From assembly GCA_963788325.1 (NCBI GenBank), contig CAWBGJ010000015.1:62001-126000 (forward strand): a DNA stretch of 64,000 nt, read 5' to 3'. The notes under the pieces are model-generated. The model searched no databases. It was not told where the DNA came from and worked only from the letters and a program-made list of their open reading frames with translations. The DNA comes from Prado023 sp963788325. Its GTDB lineage: Bacteria > Actinomycetota > Actinomycetes > S36-B12 > CAIYMF01. Both the position numbers and the translations under genes were made by a program. Below, piece by piece: positions 40,453 to 50,295 of this stretch (within the stretch, counting starts at the first letter, position 1; each line of letters begins with the position of its first letter).

Positions 40453-43320
40453 GTGTCGAAGGTCCGGGTCAGCACACTGGCCAAGGAGTTGGGTATTCCC
40501 AGCAAGGAAGCCGTCGCGTGGTTGAACGCGAACGGTGAGTACGTGAAGTCAGCAGCCTCCACCATCGAGGCTCCCGTCGAGCGAAAGCTCCGGGAGGCGT
40601 TCCCAGCCTCGGCGGCGCCCGAAGCGGCCCCGGCCAAGCCTGCAGCGCCGAAGCCGGCCCCGAAGCCCGCGGCCGCGGCCACCGCCGCTGCCCCCACTCC
40701 CGCTGGCCCCACTCCGGCCGGCCCCACTCCGGCCGGGCCAGCCGCCCCGGCACCGGCTCCCGTCAGCGCACCGGCTCCGGCGGCACCCCCGCAGGCGCCA
40801 GCGCCGGCCGCTCCCGTGGCTCCGGTCGCTCCTGCGGCTGCGGCGGCTGCACCTGCCACCCCGGTCGCACCTGCGGCCCCGGCCGAGCAGAGCGCGCCCG
40901 AGGGCGGGGCCACTCCCGCCGCGCGACCGACTCCCGGTCCGCGTCCGGGCAACAACCCGTTCAGCGGCTCGGGCATGGGCAAGCCCGCCCCGGGCCCGCG
41001 TCCGGGCAACAACCCCTACTCCGGGTCAGGGATGGGCAGGCCTGCGCCTGCCCCCCGGCCTGGCGCGGCAGGTGCCGCGGGTCCGCGTCCGGCTGGTCCG
41101 GGTGGGCCCGGCGGCCCGCGCCCCAATCCCGGTTCCATGCCCCCCCGGCCGGCCGCTCGGCCGGCCACCAGCCGTCCCGGCGGCCCGGGCGGCCGCCCCG
41201 GCGGTCCTGGCGCGGGTCGTCCGGGTGGCCCCGGCGGCCGTCCCGGTGGTCCCGGTGGTGCCGGTGGCGGATTCCGCCCCGGCGGTGCCGGTGCTGGCGC
41301 GGGTGCCGGTGGCGGCGCCTACCGCCCCGGTGGACCCGGTGCCGGTGGCCCCGGGCGTCCCGGTGGTCGTCCCGGTGGTCCCGGCCGTGGTGGCACGGCC
41401 GGTGCGTTCGGTCGTCCCGGTGGTCGCCCGACCAAGGGCCGCAAGTCGCGCAAGGCCAAGCGCCAGGAATTCGACAACATGCAGGCGCCAGCCATCGGCG
41501 GCGTGCGCGTCGCGCGTGGCAACGGCGCCGTGGTGCGGCTGCCGCGTGGGGCCTCGCTCAGCGACTTCGCTGATCGGATCAATGCCTCGGCCTCGGACCT
41601 GGTGACGATCATGTTCAACCTCGGCGAGATGCTCACAGCCACCCAGTCGGTCGATGACGACACGCTGCGCCTGCTGGGCTCGGAGCTGGACTACGACGTG
41701 CAGGTCGTCTCGCCCGAGGACGAGGACCGCGAGCTGCTCGAGACCTTCGATCTCGAGTTCGGCGAGGACGAGGGCGACGAGTCCGACCTGGTCATCCGCC
41801 CGCCGGTCGTGACGGTCATGGGCCACGTCGACCACGGCAAGACCAAGCTGCTCGACGCGATCCGGTCTGCCAACGTCGTCGCGGGGGAGGCCGGTGGGAT
41901 CACCCAGCACATCGGTGCCTACCAGGTGACCGTGGACATAGCTGACAACGAGCGCAAGCTGACCTTCATCGACACCCCGGGCCACGAGGCGTTCACCGCC
42001 ATGCGTGCCCGTGGCGCCCAGGTGACTGACATCGCGGTCCTGGTCGTGGCTGCAGACGACGGCGTGAAGCCGCAGACGGTCGAGGCGCTGAACCACGCGC
42101 AGGCCGCCGGCGTGCCGATCGTGGTCGCGGTCAACAAGATCGACAAGGAGGGCGCTGACCCGCTCAAGGTGCGCGGCCAACTCACGGAGTACGGGTTGGT
42201 GGCCGAGGAGTTCGGCGGCGACACCATGTTCGTCGACGTCTCGGCCAAGGGTCGGCAGAACATCGAGGGCCTCCTGGAGGCGATCGTGCTGACCGCCGAC
42301 GCCACCCTGGACCTGCGCGCCAACCCGACCCAGGATGCCCAGGGCGTGGCCATCGAGGCGCATCTGGACCGCGGTCGCGGGCCTGTGGCCACGGTCCTCG
42401 TGCAGCGCGGCACCCTGCGCCCCGGCGACTCGATCGTGGCCGGCGACGCCTTCGGGCGCGTCCGGGCGATGCTCGACGAGCACGGCAACACCGTGGACGT
42501 CGCCACCCCGGCCCGTCCGGTCCAGGTCCTGGGCCTGACCTCGGTGCCCGGTGCCGGCGACTCGTTCCTGGTCGTCAGCGAGGACCGGGTCGCCCGGCAG
42601 ATCGCGCAGACCCGCCAGGCCCGTGAGCGCAACGCCCAGTTGGCCAAGCGCCGAGGCCGCCGGACGCTGGAGGACTTCCTCAAGCAGCTGGAGACCGGTG
42701 AGGTGCAGGAGCTCAACCTGATCCTCAAGGGGGACGTCGCAGGCTCGGTGGAGGCCCTGGAGGACTCCCTCATGGGCATCGACGTCGGCGAAGAGGTCAA
42801 CCTTCGGATCATCGACCGTGGCGTCGGTGCGATCACCGAGACCAACGTCATGCTGGCGGCGGCCTCCAAGGCGGTCATCATCGGCTTCAACGTCCGGCCG
42901 CAGGGCAAGGCGACCGAGCTGGCCGACCGCGAGGGCGTGGACATCCGGTACTACAACGTCATCTACGCGGCGATCGACGACATCGAGGCTGCTCTCAAGG
43001 GCATGCTCAAGCCGGAGTACGAGGAGGCCCAGCTCGGCACCGCCGAGGTGCGCGAGGTCTTCAAGAGCTCCAAGTTCGGCACGATCGCCGGGTCGCTGGT
43101 CCGCAGCGGGGAGATCAAGCGCAACAGCAAGGCGCGCCTGGTCCGCGACGGCGTCGTGGTCGCCGACAACCTGTCGGTCACCTCCTTGCGACGGTTCAAG
43201 GATGACGTGACGGAGGTCCGCGACGGCTACGAGTGCGGCATCGGCCTGGGTTCCTACGGGGACATCAAGGTCGACGACGTGATCGAGACCTTCGAGATGC
43301 GGGAGAAGCCTCGCGGCTGA
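40453..43320 (+). CDS. infB: Translation initiation factor IF-2
   Basis: This 955-residue GTPase positions initiator tRNA on the 30S subunit. An IF2N domain (1-50) is followed by a long Pro/Ala- and then Gly/Pro-rich linker (about 55-335) made of repeats such as 'GGPGGRPGG', typical of actinobacteria. A second IF2N and the G domain come next, with G1 'GHVDHGKT' near 458, 'DTPGHEAF' and 'NKID', then domains II to IV. The start is the GTG at 40453 after an AAGGAGAGA site. The 140-bp leader contains the mini-ORF chain. Confidence 0.98.
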   Translation: MSKVRVSTLAKELGIPSKEAVAWLNANGEYVKSAASTIEAPVERKLREAFPASAAPEAAPAKPAAPKPAPKPAAAATAAAPTPAGPTPAGPTPAGPAAPAPAPVSAPAPAAPPQAPAPAAPVAPVAPAAAAAAPATPVAPAAPAEQSAPEGGATPAARPTPGPRPGNNPFSGSGMGKPAPGPRPGNNPYSGSGMGRPAPAPRPGAAGAAGPRPAGPGGPGGPRPNPGSMPPRPAARPATSRPGGPGGRPGGPGAGRPGGPGGRPGGPGGAGGGFRPGGAGAGAGAGGGAYRPGGPGAGGPGRPGGRPGGPGRGGTAGAFGRPGGRPTKGRKSRKAKRQEFDNMQAPAIGGVRVARGNGAVVRLPRGASLSDFADRINASASDLVTIMFNLGEMLTATQSVDDDTLRLLGSELDYDVQVVSPEDEDRELLETFDLEFGEDEGDESDLVIRPPVVTVMGHVDHGKTKLLDAIRSANVVAGEAGGITQHIGAYQVTVDIADNERKLTFIDTPGHEAFTAMRARGAQVTDIAVLVVAADDGVKPQTVEALNHAQAAGVPIVVAVNKIDKEGADPLKVRGQLTEYGLVAEEFGGDTMFVDVSAKGRQNIEGLLEAIVLTADATLDLRANPTQDAQGVAIEAHLDRGRGPVATVLVQRGTLRPGDSIVAGDAFGRVRAMLDEHGNTVDVATPARPVQVLGLTSVPGAGDSFLVVSEDRVARQIAQTRQARERNAQLAKRRGRRTLEDFLKQLETGEVQELNLILKGDVAGSVEALEDSLMGIDVGEEVNLRIIDRGVGAITETNVMLAAASKAVIIGFNVRPQGKATELADREGVDIRYYNVIYAAIDDIEAALKGMLKPEYEEAQLGTAEVREVFKSSKFGTIAGSLVRSGEIKRNSKARLVRDGVVVADNLSVTSLRRFKDDVTEVRDGYECGIGLGSYGDIKVDDVIETFEMREKPRG

Positions 43321-43337
43321 GTCGCGGGGGAGCAGCG

Positions 43338-43634
43338 GTGTTCGTCGGGATCCTCGACCTGGACCTGCTGCTCCCCGACGACGTGCGGTCGCTGAAGGAC
43401 AAGCGGGGGCACGTACGGGGGCTGGTGGCCCAACTGCGTCGGCGCTTCGACGTCGCCGCAGCCGAGGCCGGGTACCTCGACCTGCACCGGCGCACGCTCA
43501 TCGGCGTGGCCGTGGTCGCCCCGGACCTCGCGCACGCCCGTACGGTCATGGAGGCCTGCGAGCGCCTCGCCGCCGGGCTGCCGGAGTTGCAGCTGGTGTC
43601 GGCGCGCATGCGGTTCGTGGGTGACGACGACTGA
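43338..43634 (+). CDS. DUF503 (YlxP-like) protein
   Basis: This 98-residue protein is of the DUF503 family ('VGILDLDLLLPDDVRSLKDKR', 'RRRFDVAAAEAGYLDLHRR'), always between infB and rbfA in many Gram-positive bacteria. The GTG start at 43338 follows the infB stop by 17 bp. Its fold is ferredoxin-like, and a ribosome-linked role is suspected from context only. Confidence 0.9.
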   Translation: MFVGILDLDLLLPDDVRSLKDKRGHVRGLVAQLRRRFDVAAAEAGYLDLHRRTLIGVAVVAPDLAHARTVMEACERLAAGLPELQLVSARMRFVGDDD

Positions 43635-43723
43635 CCGAATGCGGCAGGATGGGCCCCGCCCGGGGGCTCGGCAGGGCAGAGGCGGCGGCGTCGTGTGATC
43701 CACGCGCAGAGAGGTGGCAGGAC

Positions 43724-44206
43724 GTGAGCACTCATGAGGCACGCGTACGCAGGTTGGCCGACCGGGTCCGGGTGATCGTGGCCGAGACCCTGGAGACCCG
43801 GGTCAAGGACCCGCGGCTGGGATTCATCACGATCACCGATGCTCGGGTCACCAACGACCTGCGCGAGGCCACGGTCTTCTACACAGTGCTGGGCTCCGAC
43901 GACGAGCGCGCGGACACGGCCACAGCGTTGGAGTCCGCGAAGGGGGTCCTGCGCTCCGAGGTGGGCCGACAGACCGGGGTGCGCCACACCCCGTCACTGA
44001 CCTTCATTGCCGACGCCCTGCCCGACACCGCCCGGCACCTCGATGACCTGCTGGCCCAGGCTGCGGCCGCCGATGCAGCGGTCGCTGCGGTGTCGGCGGG
44101 GGCCGCCTACGCGGGGGAGGCCGATCCCTACCGGGCGCCCCGGGACGGGGAGGTCGAATCCGACGAGGCCGATGCGGCTCGTCCCGGTGCCGAATCCGTC
44201 GACTGA
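43724..44206 (+). CDS. rbfA: Ribosome-binding factor A
   Basis: This 160-residue RbfA binds helix 1 of 16S rRNA and is needed for 30S maturation at low temperature. The KH-like core is clear ('RVRRLADRVRVIVAETLETRVKDPRLGFITIT', 'LTFIADALPDTARHLDDLL'). The C-terminus is an acidic extension. The start is the GTG at 43724 after an AGAGGTGG site; an earlier ATG at 43649 has no such support. Confidence 0.95.
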   Translation: MSTHEARVRRLADRVRVIVAETLETRVKDPRLGFITITDARVTNDLREATVFYTVLGSDDERADTATALESAKGVLRSEVGRQTGVRHTPSLTFIADALPDTARHLDDLLAQAAAADAAVAAVSAGAAYAGEADPYRAPRDGEVESDEADAARPGAESVD

Positions 44207-44207
44207 C

Positions 44208-45242
44208 GTGCTGGGCGCCACCGCCGACGGTTCCACTGCGCCATCTCCAGCCCCGGGCCCTGCCAGCCCCTCCCGGCCGGCTCGTCGTCCGACGGCGCCG
44301 GACGGGATCGTCGTGGTCGACAAGCCCGCCGGCTGGACCTCGCATGACGTCGTGGCCCGGATGCGCACCCTGGCCGGAACCCGACGCGTGGGCCACGCCG
44401 GCACCTTGGACCCGATGGCCACCGGCGTGCTCGTCCTGGGGATCGGCCGCGCCACCCGCCTGCTGGGCCACATCAGCGGAGCGGACAAGACCTACGCGGC
44501 CACGGTGCGCCTGGGCTGGGCCACCGTCACCGACGACGCCGAGGGGGAGCGCCTGGCCGGAGCAGCTCAGGGCTTGGTCGCCAGCGAGTTGGCCCAGGCG
44601 GACGTCCAGAGCGCGATCAACGGCCTGACCGGCACGATCATGCAGAGGCCCTCGGCGGTCTCGGCGATCAGGGTAGCCGGTCGCCGGTCCCACGAGCGGG
44701 TGAGGTCCGGGGAGCAGGTGGAGCTCGCCGCACGCCAGGTCACTGTCAGCGAGTTCGCACTCCTGTCGGTGCGATCGGAGCCTGGCGAGGGCGCGCTGGA
44801 CCTCGACGTTCGGGTCACGTGCTCCTCGGGAACCTACGTCCGAGCCCTCGCCCGGGACCTCGGCGACGCACTGGCGGTGGGTGGGCACCTGACGGCGCTG
44901 CGGCGCACCCGGGTGGGCGGTTTCGACCTCGCGGCAGCCCGCGGCCTCGACGAGCTCGACCAGCCCGAGCGCACCGTGGCCGTGACGCCGATGGCTCAGG
45001 CCGCCCGTGAGTCCTTCCCGCACGTCACGGTCTCCGGTCCGGACGCCAACGCCGTGCGCCATGGTCGCTCGATCGACCTCGCGGTGGCGTGGGCTCGCGC
45101 CGCCGCGGGGGCATCCAGCCCCGAGGCCCCGGCCCACGTGCCAGCACATGCGTTGTTCGCCCCCGACGGTGACTTCCTCGCCCTGGCGGCTCCCCGGCCC
45201 GACGGCTCGACGAAATACCTCGCGGTGTTCTCCCAGCCCTAG
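44208..45242 (+). CDS. truB: tRNA pseudouridine(55) synthase
   Basis: This 344-residue TruB makes pseudouridine 55 in the tRNA T-loop. The motif 'GIVVVDKPAGWTSHDVV' and the catalytic aspartate segment 'GHAGTLDPMATGVLVL' are present, followed by the RNA-binding insert and a C-terminal PUA-like portion. The start is taken as the GTG at 44208, one base after rbfA; an ATG at 44173 inside rbfA is possible. It ends the translation operon, and the next two genes are on the other strand. Confidence 0.95.
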   Translation: MLGATADGSTAPSPAPGPASPSRPARRPTAPDGIVVVDKPAGWTSHDVVARMRTLAGTRRVGHAGTLDPMATGVLVLGIGRATRLLGHISGADKTYAATVRLGWATVTDDAEGERLAGAAQGLVASELAQADVQSAINGLTGTIMQRPSAVSAIRVAGRRSHERVRSGEQVELAARQVTVSEFALLSVRSEPGEGALDLDVRVTCSSGTYVRALARDLGDALAVGGHLTALRRTRVGGFDLAAARGLDELDQPERTVAVTPMAQAARESFPHVTVSGPDANAVRHGRSIDLAVAWARAAAGASSPEAPAHVPAHALFAPDGDFLALAAPRPDGSTKYLAVFSQP

Positions 45243-45295
45243 CGTTCGGTCGGCCCGGGGCGGGTGCCAGCCGGCGTCGAGTCACCGCGGATGGA

Positions 45296-46444
45296 TCAGT
45301 GGGGCACCAGGCGTGCGAGCTGCCGGGCACGGCCGCGGAGCCTGTCAGCCACGCCGGGATCGGCCCTCAGCTGTGCCTGCCTGACCAACGCATCCAGCGC
45401 CCAGGCGAGCAACTCGGTGTCGCTGATCGCTGCCGGGTCGACGTAGGGCGCATCATCGCGATCGGGAATCAGCGCGCCCGGGTCACCCCGCAGTTCGACC
45501 CGCCGCGCATCCAGGCCTGCGGCAATCGCCTGGGAGCGGTCGATGACCCAGTCACGCAGGTCCGGTGGCACTGTGAGTCGAGGACCCGCCCGACCGAGGC
45601 TGCCCAGCACGTCCTGGCCGAGGGGGACCTTGATGAGTCGCTGGTGATCCCAGTAGTCCATCGCGGACAGCGGCCCAGCGTTCAGGCGCCGCATCAACTC
45701 GGCGGCTGGGGCGGACAGCGCAGGGTAGGTCGAGTCCATGGGGAGCGTCAGGCCGTCGAGTGTGGTCCCGAGGCCCGTGAGGAACTCCCGTGACAGCTGG
45801 TCGGCTGGCGTGCCGGGCCGGCCGTTAACGACGACCAGTGCCTCTTCGGGCGGGCAGACCGGGGCGTACCTGTCCACCAGGGCGGGCAGGTCAGCGAAGC
45901 GGAGGAACCGCTTACCCGGACCATGCGCCGTGTCCGCGCTCAGCGACGCCAGGAAGGCTCGATAGGTGTGCGACCTGCCGTTGCGGGCGCCCTCCTGCCA
46001 CCAGGAGGGGATCAACCGCATGAGGTCACGGGCCGTGATGACCACCCGCACGCGGCGGCCCGAGAGATCCCTCGCGATCTGGTCGATGGCCCGCGGACCC
46101 GCGAGGCTGAGCAGCTCGTGGGAGACGACCGCGTCCCCGGGCCATCGGCGCACAGCCTGAGTCAGGGCATGCCATGCGCGCAGGTCCGGGGCAGCCCCGG
46201 GTGTGTCATCCAGCTTCAGGAGCTCGAGAGCGGCCTGGTGATGCCCACCCCGGTACTGCGCAGTCCGTCCCGGGTAGAGCAGCCCCCGGCGGCGCAGCGC
46301 CCGGCGGTTCTCCCAGAGCAGTGACTGGAGGTGCGTCGTCCCGCTCTTCGGCGTCCCGATGTGCAGGTAGACCGTGGGTTCGCGCACTGCGGGGGACCGG
46401 GTCACGCCCGCAATCAACCGGTAGGGGAGGTGTGTGGCGGTCAT
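45296..46444 (-). CDS. Sulfotransferase-domain protein, copy A
   Basis: This 382-residue cytoplasmic protein has the 5'-phosphosulfate-binding loop 'YLHIGTPKSGTTHLQSLLW' near residue 26, 'VVSHELLSL', and the 3'-phosphate-binding region 'VRVVITARDLMRLIPSWWQE'. These are the PAPS-binding marks of sulfotransferases, although some actinobacterial members of unknown substrate carry only this fold. No PAPS-synthesis gene is in the window. Together with copy B it is a tandem duplication inserted between truB and the ribF region. Confidence 0.85.
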   Translation of the reverse strand: MTATHLPYRLIAGVTRSPAVREPTVYLHIGTPKSGTTHLQSLLWENRRALRRRGLLYPGRTAQYRGGHHQAALELLKLDDTPGAAPDLRAWHALTQAVRRWPGDAVVSHELLSLAGPRAIDQIARDLSGRRVRVVITARDLMRLIPSWWQEGARNGRSHTYRAFLASLSADTAHGPGKRFLRFADLPALVDRYAPVCPPEEALVVVNGRPGTPADQLSREFLTGLGTTLDGLTLPMDSTYPALSAPAAELMRRLNAGPLSAMDYWDHQRLIKVPLGQDVLGSLGRAGPRLTVPPDLRDWVIDRSQAIAAGLDARRVELRGDPGALIPDRDDAPYVDPAAISDTELLAWALDALVRQAQLRADPGVADRLRGRARQLARLVPH

Positions 46445-47559
46445 GCCCGCATCCCGCGCGCCCGGCTCACGAGCGCCGAGACACGTTCGGGGAGGTGCGT
46501 GCCCAGACGTCCGGGGCCCGCTGTCCGAGTGGCCTGCGCCACGAGGGCCTCGCAGGCCAACTCGAGCAGGACCGTGTCGGAGTAGGAGCCCGGGTCGACG
46601 AAGGGGCTGTCATCGACGGATTCCGGAGCGAGGTCCGCCAAGTTGCCACGGATGTCCACCTGCATCCCGGCAACGCCCGCGACGATCTCCTCCGAGCGGT
46701 CAGCGACCCAGCCCCGATGCTCGGGCGGGACAGTGAGCCGATCCAACGAGGTGCCGACACTGGTGAGCACCTCGTACCCGAGGGGCAGCTTCACCAAGGA
46801 CTGGAACTGACCCGGCGCGAGGCTGCGTGCCGGTCCAGCGTTGATCCGGCGCATCAACTCCGCGGCCTGCGCGGACAGCGATCGGTAGGAGGCCTGGTCA
46901 GGTGCGCTCAGCCCGTCCAGCGAGGTGTCCAACGTGGCCAGGAAGAGCTCCGGCAGCAGGTTCACGCGTGTCCCCGGCGGTCCGTTGACGACCACGTGGA
47001 CGCGATGCGGAGGTGCCACCGGCGACCAGCCGGAGATGAGCGCCGGCAGGTCCGCCATCCGCCACAGCACCCGTCCGGCACCATGGGGCGGCTCGGCCAT
47101 GAGGCTGTTGATCATGGCCCGGTAGGTGTGCCACTCCCCATTGCGCACATCCTCCTGCCACTTGGAGGGGATCAGCCGTCGCAGGTCTCGTGCGGTGATG
47201 ACCAGGTGGACCTCGCGGTCGGCGAGGTCAGCTGCGATGCGGTGCACGGTGGGCTCGTTGGCGAAGGTCAGGAGCTCGTGCGAGATGATCACGTCGGCGG
47301 TTGAGCGCCGGATCTGGGCGAGCAGCGCCGTCCACTGCACCATCGGATGCTCAGCCCGCGGGGCGCTGTCCAGCGCTAGCAGCTCGAGAACGGCCCGGTA
47401 CTGGCTGGCCGGACCGCGCCCCGGGTAGAGCATCCCGCGGGTGCGCAGCTGGCGGCGATTGGCCCAGAGAAGCCCCTGCAGGTGGGTCGTGCCGCTCTTG
47501 GGCGTCCCGATGTGGAGGAACACCCGACCGCCGGACGCAGTGGGGCGGCGGGCTTGCAC
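46441..47559 (-). CDS. Sulfotransferase-domain protein, copy B
   Basis: This 372-residue paralogue of the next gene has the same motifs, 'FLHIGTPKSGTTHLQGLLW', 'IISHELLTFAN' and 'HLVITARDLRRLIPSKWQE', and is similar over its full length. The GTG start begins 'MQARRPTASGG'. Its stop overlaps the start of copy A by ATGA, so the pair is one transcription and translation unit. The substrates are unknown; cell-surface glycans are a common target for such enzymes. Confidence 0.85.
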   Translation of the reverse strand: MQARRPTASGGRVFLHIGTPKSGTTHLQGLLWANRRQLRTRGMLYPGRGPASQYRAVLELLALDSAPRAEHPMVQWTALLAQIRRSTADVIISHELLTFANEPTVHRIAADLADREVHLVITARDLRRLIPSKWQEDVRNGEWHTYRAMINSLMAEPPHGAGRVLWRMADLPALISGWSPVAPPHRVHVVVNGPPGTRVNLLPELFLATLDTSLDGLSAPDQASYRSLSAQAAELMRRINAGPARSLAPGQFQSLVKLPLGYEVLTSVGTSLDRLTVPPEHRGWVADRSEEIVAGVAGMQVDIRGNLADLAPESVDDSPFVDPGSYSDTVLLELACEALVAQATRTAGPGRLGTHLPERVSALVSRARGMRA

Positions 47560-47641
47560 CCCCGGAGACTAGCGCGGCCGGCGCCAGCACCCGCTGCGAC
47601 CCGTCATCGCGACAGCGCGGCGCGGGCTCGAGGCCGACGGC

Positions 47642-49168
47642 TCACAGCTCGAACGGGCTGGCCTGCACCGCACGCATCCAGGCGGCGATCTCATCGGGGT
47701 CCCGGGGGAGGGATCCGGAGAGGTTCACCGGCCCGTTGGGGGTCACCTGGATGTCGTCCTCGATACGCACGCTGATCCCCCGGAACTCGGGGGGCACAGT
47801 GCGGTCGTTGACCTGGAAGTACAGCCCCGGTTCCACAGTCAGCACGTGGTTGACACCGAGTGGGCCCTGTGTATAGGCCTCCTCGCGGGCCTGGGCGCAG
47901 TCGTGGACATCCAGACCCAGGCTGTGCGAGACCCCATGCAGGGTGTACCGGCGATGCCGACCGGCACCGGGTGCGTCCACGTCGTCACTGCACGAGACGT
48001 CCGGCGTGACATCGAGGATGCCCCAGGAGTGCAGGTGCTCGGCAAGCACTCGGATGCTGGCCCGATTCGCGGCCAGGAAGTCGTTGCCGACGCGGCACTC
48101 CTCGATGCCCGCCTGCTGGGCCTCGAGGACGGCGAGGTAGACCGTGCGCTGGGTGGGAGTCCAGTGGCCGTCCAGCGGGAAGGTGCGGGTGACGTCTGCG
48201 GTGTGGATCGCGTCCCCCTCGACGCCCATGTCGGCCAGTAGGAGGTCCCCGGAGCGCAGCAGCCCGTCGTTGCGCCACCAGTGCAGCGTCGTGCCGTGCG
48301 CGCCAGCGCCGACGATCGACGTGTAGCCCACGTCGTTGCCCTCCAGGCGGGCGCGCCGCCAGAAGGTGCCCTCGAGCCAGCGCTCGCCTCGGACGGGTCG
48401 GTCGATCACGGAAGGGATCTCCCGCACCACGTCGGCGAACCCCCGCGCGGTGGCGTCGCACGCGTGCGCCAGCGCGGCGATCTCCCAGTCGTCCTTGGGC
48501 AGGCGCAGCTCGTCGATGACGGCGGCCAACTTGTCCCCGGTGCCGCGCGGCAGCAGCGCATCGATCCCGGCGTCATGGCCGGTGAGCAGCGCGATCTCCT
48601 GTTCGCGCCACTGGTCGAGGACGGCAGGCAGTTCGGCGAGCGGACGGCACGGCAGGCCCAGTGCCTCGGCGGTCTCCGCGGGGGTGGGCACGTTGCCCAC
48701 CCAGATCGCGCCGAACTGATGGTCGGTGAAGTACCCCTCGGCGCCTGCGTGCTGGTACTCCCGGACGTACAGGGTGGCCTCGTGACCCGGCCCCGTGCCC
48801 GCCGGACGCAGGACGAGGACCGCGCCCTCCACGGTCTCGCCGGTCAGCCAGACGAACGCTGACGCGGCTCGGAACGGGTAGTCGGTGTCGTTTGCTCGGG
48901 TCTTGTGCAGGCCGGCGGGCACGACCACGAGCTGGCCGGCGAAGTGCTCGGACACCGCGGCCCGTCGGGCGCCGGCCTGCCGGTCCACGCCGGACCCAGC
49001 CGCGGGATGGGCCATCGGCGGTGCCGGGTCCCAGTCCTTGCCGAGCCAGTCCACCAACGTGCGGCTCAACGCGGGGCGCTTGCGGACGGCAGGCGGGGTG
49101 AGGTCAGCCGCGTCTGGGGCGAGACCCCCGGGGACGTCCGTGCGTGCTTCGGGATGCTCTGATGCCAT
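47642..49168 (-). CDS. pepP: Xaa-Pro aminopeptidase (aminopeptidase P)
   Basis: This 508-residue metallopeptidase removes the N-terminal residue in front of proline. The creatinase-fold metal ligands are visible in 'HTADVTRTFPLDG' (Asp pair), 'HGVSHSLGLDVHD', 'VEPGLYFQ' and 'VRIEDDIQV'. The AMP_N domain occupies the first 200 residues. The start is the ATG 'MASEHPEARTD'. It lies between the sulfotransferase pair and ribF and is divergent from ribF across 131 bp. Confidence 0.95.
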   Translation of the reverse strand: MASEHPEARTDVPGGLAPDAADLTPPAVRKRPALSRTLVDWLGKDWDPAPPMAHPAAGSGVDRQAGARRAAVSEHFAGQLVVVPAGLHKTRANDTDYPFRAASAFVWLTGETVEGAVLVLRPAGTGPGHEATLYVREYQHAGAEGYFTDHQFGAIWVGNVPTPAETAEALGLPCRPLAELPAVLDQWREQEIALLTGHDAGIDALLPRGTGDKLAAVIDELRLPKDDWEIAALAHACDATARGFADVVREIPSVIDRPVRGERWLEGTFWRRARLEGNDVGYTSIVGAGAHGTTLHWWRNDGLLRSGDLLLADMGVEGDAIHTADVTRTFPLDGHWTPTQRTVYLAVLEAQQAGIEECRVGNDFLAANRASIRVLAEHLHSWGILDVTPDVSCSDDVDAPGAGRHRRYTLHGVSHSLGLDVHDCAQAREEAYTQGPLGVNHVLTVEPGLYFQVNDRTVPPEFRGISVRIEDDIQVTPNGPVNLSGSLPRDPDEIAAWMRAVQASPFEL

Positions 49169-49299
49169 GGTCAGGCAGTCTAGGCGCCCCGACCTGCCCC
49201 GGCCAGAGTGCGCAGGTGCTGCTGGGCCGCCGACCGTTCGCCCCCGCGGGGGCCACCAAGGGTTACCGGCCACCTGACCGGGCATGGCAGGCTACGCCC

Positions 49300-50262
49300 A
49301 TGCATGTGTGGCTCGGATGTGACCAGGTACCCGAGGGCATCGGGCGCACCGCGGTCACGATCGGCACCTTCGACGGGGTCCATCGAGGGCACCGACTCCT
49401 GCTGGACCAGGTGGTGGCCGAGGCCCCGAACGGGCTGCTGCCGGTGGCGCTGACCTTCGACCCGCATCCGATGGCCGTGATCCGCCCGGACCTCGCCCCC
49501 CCGCTGCTCACGAGCCTGCCTCGGCGCCTCGAGCTGTTCGAGGCCGAGGGCCTGGCCGGCGTCCTGGTGGTGCAGTTCACCGCGGAGCTCGCCCAGGAGT
49601 CCGCAGAGCGCTTCGCCACGCGGGTCCTGGCTGAGACGCTCGGGGCCGAGCATGTGGTGGTCGGGCGCAACTTCCGGTTCGGCCACCGCGCGTCCGGCGA
49701 CGTGGTGCTGCTCACCGAGCTCGGCCGCGAACTGGGCTTCAGCGTGGCGGTCATGGACCTCGAACCCCTCGACGGCCCGGACGAGGCCCTGTCCTCAACC
49801 GCCATCCGCGCCCTGATCGCCGCCGGGGACGTGGCCGGGGCTGCGGCCGGGTTGGACCGCCCACACCGTGTCTCGGGGCATGTCGTCCATGGCGACCACC
49901 GTGGCCGCGAGCTCGGCTACCCCACGGCCAACATCGACGTACCCAGCGCCATGGCCATCCCTGCTGACGGTGTGTACGCAGCCAGGATCCGGACGAGCTC
50001 GGACCCGGAGCTCTGGCGGCCGGCAGCGGTGTCCGTGGGCACGAATCCCACCTTTGGCGGCCAGGATCGGCGCGTGGAGGCCTTCGTCATCGATGCACCG
50101 TCCGGGTACGACGTCTACGGGCAGGTGGCAGACCTGGAGTTCATGGCTCGACTGCGCGCAATGGTGCGCTTCGACACGCTCGAGGGCCTGCTGGCTCAGA
50201 TGGCCCTCGACGTGGCCGACGCCCGAAGCCTGCTGGGCGTGGGGGTCACGACACCGCGCTAG
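49300..50262 (+). CDS. ribF: Bifunctional riboflavin kinase/FAD synthetase
   Basis: This 320-residue enzyme makes FMN and then FAD. The adenylyltransferase domain has 'VTIGTFDGVHRGHRLLL' and 'VVGRNFRFGHRASGD' with the 'SSTAIRALI' loop near residue 165. The riboflavin kinase domain follows, with 'GRELGYPTANI' and 'DGVYAARI'. The start is the ATG 'MHVWLGC'. truB and ribF are neighbours in many actinobacteria; here three minus-strand genes separate them. Confidence 0.96.
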   Translation: MHVWLGCDQVPEGIGRTAVTIGTFDGVHRGHRLLLDQVVAEAPNGLLPVALTFDPHPMAVIRPDLAPPLLTSLPRRLELFEAEGLAGVLVVQFTAELAQESAERFATRVLAETLGAEHVVVGRNFRFGHRASGDVVLLTELGRELGFSVAVMDLEPLDGPDEALSSTAIRALIAAGDVAGAAAGLDRPHRVSGHVVHGDHRGRELGYPTANIDVPSAMAIPADGVYAARIRTSSDPELWRPAAVSVGTNPTFGGQDRRVEAFVIDAPSGYDVYGQVADLEFMARLRAMVRFDTLEGLLAQMALDVADARSLLGVGVTTPR

Positions 50263-50295
50263 CGATGCAGCGACCAGCCGACGGATCCCCGTGAG

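Noticed and set aside
41040..41440. Tandem repeat or mobile element inside infB
   Set aside because: It is the normal Gly/Pro-rich linker of actinobacterial IF-2, in frame throughout.
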